In this document: positions 1-18,800 of the stretch, one piece after another | Layout of the letters: each line of letters starts with the position of its first letter | Numbering within the stretch: the first letter of the stretch is position 1 | Translations under genes and position numbers: made by a program | Origin: Plakobranchus ocellatus | Lineage: Eukaryota; Mollusca; Gastropoda; Plakobranchidae | Direction of reading: 5' to 3' | DNA length: 25,626 nucleotides | Assembly: GCA_019648995.1 (NCBI GenBank) | Contig: BLXT01001235.1 | Coordinates: 43,263-68,888, forward strand | Notes under the pieces: model-generated | The model's input: only the letters and a program-made list of their open reading frames with translations | Database searches by the model: none | What the model was told of the DNA's origin: nothing

Positions 1-85
1 AAATAGACTGAATGAAATTTTTTAGCTCGATTTTCTCAAAACTGGGTGATGCGCACTTAGGACAAAACAATACTGGACCGACGGA

Positions 86-803
86 CTTTGTCAGCGCAAT
101 GATCGCTCAAACTTTGGCGTGTTATAAACCCTAAAATTGTCCTTCTCTTTTTCACGCCCTTACTACGCAGTATTCAGTCTTATTCTCAGCCATATTTAAG
201 TGAATGAAATCATGTGGCAAAAGTGTTTCTAGCAATATTGGTGGCGACATTACACTTTGTCAACTTCTCCTTTTTGGACTCTGTCCACGTAATGATCGAT
301 CATTAATTAAAGAAGTGGTGATTTCCATAAATTGATAATCGATCATTACGATCATCGATTATGACTAAAGCATGAGATAGCTGATGAATTATGACTCATG
401 TCACAAATAATCAAGTTATCTGAATCATTTATAACTGAAATGACAGCATAAACTCTTTGCATGTAATATTAATGCTAGTGTCGATCATGACAATTACATG
501 GACAAAGTTGAGAAATTTACAGACAATTCTTTGGAAAACTAGACAAATACATTCATAGCAACAGAAAAAAAAACAAAACATCACAATCATTATGCTTATA
601 CTTTTTAGAGATTTTCTATAGTAAAACTTGAAAAGATGGTGTCCAATGTGTGTCAATCATTACACTGACAAAGTCATGACTTTAATAATTTTTGGTTGTT
701 TTTTCATAAAAAGACCACATCAGTTTCATTGATAGGAAAAATGATAACCTATCTGTTTAGGGTTTTATAGAGGTTCTATTTTTGTCCATGTAATGATCGA
801 CAC
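86..803. repeat. Cluster of a ~23-nt motif on both strands
   Basis: The motif TTTGTCNNNGNAATGATCG recurs at 86-108 (+), 279-301 (+, one mismatch in the first block) and 780-803 (+). On the minus strand it recurs at 673-650, and at 507-480 with about 5 extra bases in the middle. Most copies end TGATCGACAC or close to it. A partial copy lies at 338-353. TATAAACCCTAAA at 123-135 recurs inverted as TTTAGGGTTTTATA at 756-769. The layout suggests the internal repeats and ends of a small non-autonomous DNA element of unknown family. Confidence 0.5.
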
Positions 804-999
804 TTTACACCACCTGGTCAGAAAACTTACTTTTCCTCATTTTCAGGTTTTTTTTTTATGTTTTAAATTGCATTTTAATTTTATGAATCTGGGAACTGCT
901 TGATATAGTAAAGTGAGGTGTAGACATACTTTCAATTCTTAGGACTTATGTCTTATTATAGAGATCACCTTTCGAGACAAGATATAAGCTCTTGTGTAA

Positions 1000-1990
1000 T
1001 CTTTAAATTTGGCTGAAATTCTCCGACAATCTTGACTTATTCACCTGAGGGCCCATACAAGCTTTTATGGGATTTGCAGATTCTATACGTTTTTTTTTTC
1101 GGGCACACAATTATTCTTATAATGACTTGACAGTTTCATCAGCGTCTGTATCTATCTTCCTTTCCATTAAGAGCAAACTTTGTTGCCATCGATTTGTTGT
1201 TTTGGTTCAAACACTGCTCCAAAGCACCCTTCCTCTTTTTCTAGGATATTCACTCGTTACCTATGTGATTTATTAGCACTGATAGTTCTACACACTTATG
1301 CAAAATGCCATTTTCCCCTACGGGAGTAACACTGACAGATTGCCTCTTTCGCAGAACATCTTGCTTTAGGGTCCTGTTAACGTCCACATTTCTATTTTTG
1401 TATGTGTGGGTGGTTTTATTTCGCGATTCTGGCTGCCTCTGAGCAGGGATGCTTTGAGTAATTCGTTTACTTGCGACTAAGTAGACATTGCCTGTAATAT
1501 TGGGCTTTGACTTTTTCTTAAGCTCTCTAACTGTCTAAAGCCTCTGTGAGCGAGAGCTGCTTCTTCTCCATCCAAAAGCTTTTCTCTAATTTTATCATTC
1601 TGTATTCCAATTACAAGCCTGTTCCTTATCATTGTGTTTTCTTCCATTACAATAAAGCGTTCTGAGAATTGGCGCAACTCTGTCAAACGAATTGTGAGTC
1701 CAAATATTCATACTTTATGATTTTTTAATGGAAATTGTATGATTCAGATTTTCATTGACCTCACCAGCAATATTCGCCAAGGACAGTGATGTATTTTTTT
1801 CTTCTAGATTTGCTCTCTCTTTATCTGTTTGCCTTATTCCATACAATGCATCGAGTGCCTTGTCTCCTAAGATTTTTAAGAAAGTCATAAATGCTGTTAC
1901 TGCAGCTCTGAACTCCATTGATTCTTCTCTTTGAGTTTTGAGTCTTGAAGCAATTTGATAATTACCCTGTTGCCTCTTAATTGCCCAGTT
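1000..1990 (-). mobile_element. Ty3/Gypsy LTR-retrotransposon fossil, gag to start of protease
   Basis: Short minus-strand reading pieces resemble the Gag of invertebrate Ty3/Gypsy elements. Capsid-type text lies at about 1477-1987, zinc-knuckle-like Cys/His spacing at about 1290-1420, and a protease-like stretch at about 1040-1250. The order on the minus strand is that of an intact gag-pol, but the copy is clearly broken, with at least half a dozen interruptions. No LTRs, reverse transcriptase or integrase were recognised. It is probably an old, 5'-half fragment. Confidence 0.68.
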
Positions 1991-1999
1991 TTAATCAAT

Positions 2000-4035
2000 T
2001 TCTATTCTATTAAAGAAGTCTAACTAGATGGGATGGCAAATTTGGTGAATCTTTTTGACACTGAGCTTGCCATAATGAATGAGATCTATTTAGCTTTAAT
2101 TACAGTGTTCATTAGGTTGAGGCCACTAGATCTAGGCTAAGTGTGGACATTTATTGCTTGTTAAATTTTGTTTTCATTATGACACCATGTGATATTGTAC
2201 TTGCTATCTAATACAATATATTTTTATTAAATGAATCAAGTGAGCAGATCAAGATAACACACGTATGAAGGAGCCGTTATGATCCAACAGCTTATCAGAT
2301 TTACAGATTTAATATTAGCACAAAATGGGAATAACGTCCATTCTTATACAAGCTGTCAGATTGGCAATAATTACACATGTATTCAGTATTAGTCTATTAC
2401 AGTTTTCTTTTGGCCTTTCATTATTTTGTTTCTCTTTTCTTCACTGCCTGTGTTTCTTTAAGGCTTGTGGCAACTAGTTTGTGGTCATTAATAATAGTGC
2501 ACCCAAAGTTATAATGATCTTGCATTAATTGTAAACAGGAGCTTGTGTCGTGTTCTAATAAAAGCATCTATCATATTAATTATTATGAAGTCCCTTTGAA
2601 AAAATATGCCTACTTCTATTTTAATTTACCTATCCTTGCTTTTAAATCTCTTGCAAGAAATAGAACTTTGTTTCTTAACTTAGCATTTAGTATTTCCTAG
2701 CTGACTGTAAAATCTGTCTTTAGTTTTTGATCGGGATAGGATGTTTTTCTGATCATTGGGATGTGAAGGTGTAAATGCTTATGATCGAATTAATGTTAGT
2801 GTTACCTTGGCCAGATGAAAGTTTGTTTGAATCACATTTTTTTTTTGTATTGTATCTGCCATATCCTGTTGGAAATCCGACTACAGATATGCCATTGGTT
2901 TTATCCTAAAATTGTATTTTATCTCACTCAAATATCAAACAAACAGAAGCAGTGGAAAGATATTATGATGGCAGCTTTTAATATGCTCATAATAATATGG
3001 TAAAGTGAAATAAAAACTTAAATAGATCTACCATTTGACACAGATACATTTTGTTTTAGATCTAAGAAGATAAATAAATTTTAAAAATTTTCCACATGAC
3101 ATATTAAAAGCAAACCCTTTTCTAACAAACTCTCATTACAATTTGAATGGATTTTCACATTCTAAGCATGAGCATCAACATTGTAATCCCCGATCATTGT
3201 ATTATTATTCATACAGCATTCCTAGGGACATTTGATGAATGTAACCCTGCCAATTTTTGTTGTTATACAACAATGACAATTTACCTGTCATAATCAAACA
3301 TAACTCTTTATCAAGAAGCAGAATTGTGATTGGTAAAAATAGTAGCCCTACTGAACTTAGTTAGAAATGAATTTAAAACACAGTTTGGTCCATTCAACTT
3401 CACAATTACATAAGACAAATAATCTTGAAAATGAACCTATGTTGAAAACAAAAATCTTACATGAAAACAGTTCTCTGAGAATAATCAATATACAATAAAA
3501 GATGTGCATGTATACATGACTAATTCTCAGATGCTAGGATAGAAAACATGAAGAAAATTTTTGCTACTATTTTAAACTGAAAGTTACCTCTCACATGAAC
3601 TTCCTTTTATAAACTAGACTCACACCTCAGCCAAGCTAAAGACTGCAATTTGCAAAATCCTTTCATGGATTACAAAGATGCTCTAACATGTCAAGCTTTA
3701 AATTCACACCCACAGCCTTCTTCTTCAAAAAAATAAATTAAAATCACAGTTTCACATGTCGTTCAAGTAAAAATTCACATCACATGTACTTTGTAAATAA
3801 AACTAGACTGAAAAGCATCTTTCTAAAGTTATTGAAAATAAAAGGTTGACCTGAGTAAGCAAATGTGTACAATAGGAAAGATTCAGCTTTTTCATAAGAA
3901 AACACAACTCTTTCACTATCACAATGTTGGCACTTCTAAATATGCAGTAGTATAAAAAAATAACTCAAGTTGAAGAACTACTCCATCAACTTTAAAAACC
4001 CCAAATTAAGACACTGGAACTAAAAATAGCTCATT
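2000..4035. other. AT-rich DNA without recognised genes
   Basis: No exon with family resemblance, RNA gene or bounded element was seen on either strand. Open frames are short and low-complexity. The right end may include MMAA 3' untranslated or flanking sequence. Confidence 0.55.
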
Positions 4036-4128
4036 TTTATTTCTTTTTTTGTATTTTCTATTATTAACAACTTCATATTTTCTTCTTATAAAGCACGGGT
4101 ATTGCTTCTTCAATGAAGGATTTTTATT
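4036..4128 (-). promoter_or_regulatory. Candidate MMAA polyadenylation signals
   Basis: Read on the minus strand, AATAAA occurs at 4128-4123 and again at 4041-4036, about 110 and 200 nt after the MMAA stop. In DNA this AT-rich the hexamer is common by chance, so only position favours these copies. Confidence 0.4.
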
Positions 4129-4237
4129 TGAGTTTGGTCCACATAGATCCATTATTTGACTCATTTTGTGGGACTGTCACAGATAATACACAAAAATAAA
4201 GCTTCCTTTTGAATGATGTAATTGATCCTATTGAGCA

Positions 4238-12615
<8,378 letters not shown>

Positions 12616-12904
12616 ATTTTAAATCTCGATGTACTTTTTTGTTACTTGAGGCTACAAACGGAACAGAATAAAATCTGCGCATCTGTGCAATGTCTGTGGA
12701 ACATAAATTTAAAATCATGTAAATGGGAAACTTTCAGTACTTGGACATGACATTTGATTTAGAACATTAGAACTTTTGTTTACTTTTTTACTTTCAAAAC
12801 TGAAAAGAATCTACAAAATAAATAAAAATGTATTGATATTGAAGGTGAATGAAATGTAAAAAAAACTGCAATTTCTTCTCCTTGGAATCAAAATTTGTAA
12901 TTCA

Positions 12905-13177
12905 GTAGTTTACTTTTTTCTGCTTCAACTCTTACAGACTTAGATTGACCAAGCTTAGATTTTTAATTACTCTCAGATTTTTACCATCATTGTCTAATTG
13001 TTCTATGATGTAAAGCAGCTCATCATGTTTTACTTTGTCAGAGGCCTTAGAATAGTTAATGAAATAGAGATTAAGGTCCTTTTGTATTTCTGGATCTATT
13101 TTTAGACAACTTTTCAATTTTAAGCATGTTACAAAATTATGATCTTTTTGGTGTGTGGCCCCTTGATGGATCTTCAT
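12905..13177 (-). mobile_element. LINE reverse-transcriptase relic
   Basis: The minus-strand frame contains IQKDLNLYFINYSKASDKV, then KHDELLYIIEQLDNDGKNL and RVIKNL. This is the palm region around catalytic motif A of non-LTR reverse transcriptases (family form: CFIDYSKAFDKVKHDEL, then DGKDLRVIKN). The usual AFD is ASD here. The next family block appears as GQSKSVRVEAEKSK at about 12949-12908 in a shifted frame, so there is at least one frameshift. The rest of the element is missing. It lies upstream of MMAA exon 1. Confidence 0.85.
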
Positions 13178-14323
13178 GAATAATTGATAAATAGGAAAGA
13201 TTTCTCATTATGCATATGTGGCCATATTCCAATAATAATTACGGCATGAGGGCAATTTCAGTCAACTGTTGACAATTAAAAAATGTAATGACAATTATCA
13301 AAAGTTACAAATAATTTCTTCTAAAAATAAAGAAACATTTCGCCTCAGATCACTATCATGGATAATAGCAGCCAAGTTATACAATTGATCAGTCCAATTC
13401 AGTGATTCGGTTATAAATAAAACTCAAATGATCTAAAGAACATGTCTTTAATTTTCTCGTCACTAATGGTTATCTTGTGATATGACAAGCTGGTTAGCTT
13501 TCATCAAAATTACAGTGCATACCTGATATATCGACATTGAAGGTTCCCGACAAGTAATGTAATTGTAAATATAAGAGAAGATCAATATAAAAGAAACTTT
13601 TTTGAAAGAGGTTTTGTTTGTTGACAGGATGAACTTTATCACAGAATGTTTTTTTGCATCATGGAAGCAACTATGTATTGCACAAGTCACGAAAGTTTTT
13701 GCAGTTTTTCCCTAGAATTAAAGAAAATCAATAAAATGGGTCCTCCTTCCTTTTCATTTAGTTTTTTAAAGTGATTGTTTGGCCTGTAAAAGATTGGATC
13801 AAATTAAATTTTTGTTAACCCTCCCTGTTAGCCTATTCCATTCACTTTCTACATCCTTTTGACTAGTAACAGTCGAAAGGAGGATTCTTGCTTCATGTAG
13901 CTTACATTACACACATCCACGCATGTGTGCATAATCCTTCTCCCCCCCTCCCTCTAGCCTACATAACTGCAACATTTTAAATCTCAATGTGCCATAATAC
14001 TCTAGTCTTAGTTCATAAGTCTACAGCATTGCATCACTTTCAGTTTCAATTTCTGTATACACACTGACCGGTTGTGTAAATTTCAGTTCCATGCCTGCTG
14101 AGCCTTGTCAGTACAGTCACTCCCCTGTACACACTAGCTCAGGTATAGGACTTTTTTGTCTACAGTCTACATGTCTATGGTCCATACAGTGGGTGGCAAA
14201 CAAAGGGATAGTGGGCTTTTCGCTCTCATTGTAAATCTTGGTCTAGATTTTGGCTGGAGGCATTGTTGTGAGGGGAATCAAATCTACTGTAACCTGATTT
14301 GCTACACTATTTTGGTTACTGAC

Positions 14324-14465
14324 ATGTCAATACAAGAGAAAAGGGCGTCAATATAGAGGAATATGCTTGCAAACAATTAAGAGCAAAAAAGTATGCACCT
14401 CGAAGAGTATGTTGATATAAGAGAAAAGTCGAAAGAAGAGATGTTGATATAAGTGGTGCGCACTG
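14324..14465. repeat. Repeated TTGATATAAG-type motif, possible pogo/Tigger-like element end
   Basis: Four related copies lie within about 140 bp: ATGTCAATACAAGAG (14324-14338), GCGTCAATATAGAGG (14345-14359), ATGTTGATATAAGAG (14409-14423) and ATGTTGATATAAGTGG (14441-14456). The block ends GGTGCGCACTG at 14465. Read from the other strand, CAGTGCGCACCACTTATATCAAC resembles the repetitive ends of pogo/Tigger transposons. A possible partner, TACAGTCACTCCCC near 14112, matches poorly, and no TA duplication follows 14465. Confidence 0.33.
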
Positions 14466-15183
14466 GACTTAATCCTGTGACAGTGTGTGTACATTTGGGA
14501 ACCATAAATAGTTTCCATATTTCCATTTTAGTCTATCGAAATTCTCTGGACTCATTGACCAGTGATGATAACAGAAAAAAGTTTTAAAAAATAGGAAAAT
14601 TTTTTTGTCAATTCATATCATGCATGACAACAACCCTCAACCCTCTTCTACCCTATACGAGCCTACTTTTTGAAAAAGAAAATCTGAATTTGATATCAAA
14701 CTATTAATAACAAGTTTCTTACACTACCTTTGAACAGGTGCTGGGAGGCGTACAGGGTGGGGAAGCTAATTTAGAGGTTAAATCTTAAAGAGGAAAAGGA
14801 TAAAAAAAGAGGATTTCCATTAATTGGTGAAAAATTACCATCACTGAAAACCTCAAAAATTTCTTTACAGAGCTTCAGATTATTCTTCTAGCATCCAAAC
14901 TAAATCCACTGACTATAACTGGTATGATTAAAGCTTTTGTGGCTGGTGACGGTTAAGGTCAAAAGTGAATCTGATAATGACAGCAGAGTCAGATTCAATG
15001 ATTACGCTTTAAGGCTAAGGCTTGTCTCTTGTTACTTACAATCATGGTAACAATTTAACAGTTGTGACTGACTGATTTTCAGAGTAAGTTCCAATTATTC
15101 CGACCTGCATTTTCTTTTCAAACCAATTTTTATCTTTTTTCTTCCCTGGACATCTTAAAGAATGTAGATGGATTAATTAAATC

Positions 15184-15360
15184 TCTAGATCTAATATCTA
15201 GAAATCTAGAATCTCAAACCCCTAGCCTAATGTAATCAAATCTCTTGCCTTGGATTGCAAAGCAACTATGTATAGATGAACGCCTACATGTCGAACATGT
15301 CTATTTTCTCCTAGATCGATTCGATTTGGATCTAGAAAGTCTAGATCAAGATGTAGATCT
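15184..15360. repeat. CTAGATCT-rich palindromic patch
   Basis: CTAGA or its complement recurs at least six times in under 200 bp, for example TCTAGATCT at 15184-15192, twice within 15196-15212, and four times in 15311-15358. The same word occurs at 15962 and 5948. It lies about 450-620 bp upstream of the SPATA4 start. Whether it is regulatory or just a common word of this genome cannot be told. Confidence 0.6.
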
Positions 15361-15804
15361 CACCCTTGTCTCAGCTTCGTACTGCTGGAAGTGATACAGG
15401 ATATCTACACAGTTTACAGTTTACACACACAGTGAGCCTAAAAGTGAAAGTCCAACAAATTAACCCGGAAACTCCTATCGAAACTAAAATTAGTTTTCAT
15501 ACAAAAAGTAATCTTTTGAATCTTTTATATTCTGATAAAAATTAATAAAAATATAATTGTAAAATAATGCAGGAAATTAAAAAATGTATCCAAAAACTAT
15601 CTATGTTTCCAAAGAGAAAAAGATTTCCATTTGTTGGCTGCATTTTTTTTTTACTGCGAGCCTACACGTCGTTATGTGAAACAATAACATTACATCCGTC
15701 AATGTACAAATAGGCCTTTACACTATAGGCCTATGTGAATAGACATAGAGTTGGTGAAATCAGTCCATTTTCTTCAAATATACTTGCATATTTTTTTAAA
15801 AAAT

Positions 15805-15881
15805 ATGTCTGGCTTATCTAGGGAAGTTTTGAAATGGCTGCAAAGCCTTGATCTCACATGGCAAATAAAGAACCCAAAATG
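15805..15881 (+). CDS. SPATA4: SPATA4 exon 1
   Basis: The 77-nt exon encodes MSGLSREVLKWLQSLDLTWQ and IKNPK, with donor GTAAGT. The final two bases TG plus the first G of exon 2 give Trp26, where human has Arg. There is no in-frame ATG between the upstream TGA and this start. Confidence 0.93.
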
Positions 15882-18800
15882 GTAAGTTTACAGAATGAAA
15901 TTTATCAAAAGATGAGTCAAACAAGATCGCATGCAATGCAAATCTTGATTTGGAATTAGACCTAGATCTAATTATACATATGTCGGAAAGAATTGTTTTA
16001 CATTAGTTACTATTCTGTTTACTAGGTAAAGTTACAGTTTCACACCACACATTCTTAACAAAATGATGGAAATGCATATACGGTCCAGGAAATGATGTAC
16101 AGCCAAAGAGTAGTCAAGTATCAATGTCTTAAAAAAAAATAAAAAATTTATACGATTAAAACTTCTTGGAGTTAATGTGATTTAAGGAGTATCGACTTAC
16201 ACTATATATGACAAAGCAGAGCAATAAGAGTTATAAATCAGGGTCTTTTCAATATATTTTTACCTTTACAACTGTTTGCCTTAGACTACTGATGAAATGA
16301 ATAGTTTGTGGGTAAAGTCATTTGCAAATAACGTGACTTAACTCAACAAATAGATCTGCCTTCAAGATTATTAGTCTTCAGGAAACAAAAGTAAAGACCT
16401 GCAAACAATTGCAAATAACAAATTAAGCAAACAGACAAGTTTTAAAATATAACAGCAGCTGTCTTATCTTTTAATCTGTTAAATTTGTACAGCAATGATT
16501 ATACGTCCTGTACTAAATATAACATTGTGCTGAATTCTCAACAAAGAGAAGAGAAGAGCTGTAGAATTTATCTGGATTGCATTAAACTAAAGTCCTATAA
16601 TTTCCTTTATAAATTTATATTGTTGTACACATAAACGTAAGAAATTCCCGATTTTAATCTAATTTATTCTTTCTACCTATCTATCCATTTGTCTATCTGT
16701 CTATCTATCTAGGCTTATCTATCTATCTATCTATCTGTCTGTCTGTCTGTCTGCCTGTCTGTCTATCTGTCTTTCTACCTATCTATTTATCCACTATCTT
16801 TTTTTTATATACTTTCCTACACGTTTTATATTTTTCACAATACCCATTCATTTTTTTGCCCCAATTGCTTGTATTAAAAAAAAAAAACTTTTACTGCTAC
16901 TGCTATGCAGCTGCCGCTACTGCTGGTATTGCTGCTGCTGGTGCTACTACTGATACTACTACTAGTTCTATTATTCGGCATTGAACCGACAACTTTTACT
17001 ATTGATGTTGTTTTTAGTTTCACAAATGTTTTTACTTAACATGTACCAGCATTTTTAGGGTGTGAATATATTTTCGGATCTCTGTTTCTCTCAGATTACT
17101 ACTTTGATAATCTTGTCAAACAATAGGTTGACTGCAAAGGATGCAGAGATTCTAAGAATGAATGTAAAATTACTGACTAGGAGCAAACTGAATAATAACT
17201 AAATTTTCCACTAAGAGAGCGAAAATAGATTAGCAACAAAAAAAAAAAAATAAAATAAAACATTTATATTTAGACTTATTCCTTGCCCCTTTTATTCGCT
17301 TTCACCACCCACACTGCCATTGTCAAGTTGACGGAAACAAAAGAACATTGATCAATAGGTCTATATTTCGTTTACTCGCGCAAGCCCTATTATGCCATGT
17401 TGTTAACAAATTTATTTCACTGATAGTAAAATAGTGTTATAATAATTGTGAAATGCTATATTCTCCTCTTTATGTTTTCTGATTGTAAATCCAACAGCAC
17501 AGCATGTGCATACCATTTGAAAATTAAAGAATATGCTTTACAAACAATGCTCAGCTGAGTGAACAGTGAAAGCTAATGGCTTGAGTGCGGGACCAGAACT
17601 CCCGACCAAGCATCTTGCCCTTCTTTTGAAAGCCTGCTACCGTTCTATTACGCACAGTATTATCGCCCACTAAGCACTCTAGATTTATTGTACTCTGTTG
17701 CTAAAATAGACTTATGACAGTAAAAATGAATTTACGCTTGCAAAGAAATAGAAAAGCAAGTAATCATAAAGTGGGAAGTAATTAAAAGTCTGCAATGAAA
17801 GTACTTCATCTCTCTCCTTCTTCCTTTCTCCTTCCTTCCTCTTTTTTAAACTTTTTTACACTATCTTTATTAATCATTATTTTTCTATTTTTTGTGTGTA
17901 ATTTTCTGTTTACTTCTTCATTTTTGATTCTTGCTCTTTTTAATTGTCTGTAAATTTTAAAAACTAAAATCCATATTTTATTTCCAGGGACCTCTCTAAT
18001 GGATACCTTGTGGCAGAGATTTTTTCGTGGTATTTTCCTAAAGATATACAGATGCATTCTTTCTACAACAGGCAGTCATTAGAGCTTAAGAAGAGGAACT
18101 GGTATCTTTTGAAAAATGTAAATTTTTTTTTTTTTACTATATGAATTTCATTGAACATCATTACCAATAAAATAATGCATTATAAGCTTTTGTTATCAAT
18201 TTTGTTGTTTTTGTTTTGATTTCCTTATTTTTCCTTCAATTTTGAAGTTATTAATAATGTGGAGTTTATCTTTTGATTACAAACAGAAAAAAAAAAAAAA
18301 AAAACAAGAACAGGAAAAAAAACCCCAAATCTCTACCTAGGTACAGTCCTATATACCTCCGTATCCTTTTTATGATGTGAGGAATCATTGGATAGGTGTA
18401 TTGTGTGCTGAGACTTGACACTGCTGATGAAATAAAGGTTTTGGAAAAAAATTTACAAGTCGTTCTTTCACACAAAATTTGGGACAAATTGAGAATTTCA
18501 CATAAATCAGTTCATATTTGTTTTAGTTAGGTAAGATTTTTTGGAACAATCTATTACAATATTACTTCAATATGTGTTTTAGTTTATTTTAAGGAACGAC
18601 ATTGACCTGAAGATGGAAGATGTTGATGGTACCATTCACTGCAGGGAGGGTGCAGCAGCACAATTAGTAGAGACTCTATATGAAATCTTGACAAACAGAA
18701 GGTAAAAGCTTTTAAATATGTTTTAATGACCATACATAAAGGATGATTTTTTTAAAAAATAATCTGAAATAGACGTTTTTAATGTGTAGTTACAAATTTG

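Larger units (their letters stand above)
15882..17987 (+). other. SPATA4 intron 1 (2.1 kb)
   Basis: Contains the tetranucleotide and trinucleotide repeats at 16671-16967 and a possible tRNA-derived segment near 17579-17691. The remainder is AT-rich with no recognised coding sequence. Confidence 0.85.

Noticed and set aside
17806-18057. 83-codon minus-strand Lys/Arg/Glu-rich frame
   Set aside because: It is antisense to SPATA4 exon 2 and a pyrimidine-rich intron end, with no family resemblance.
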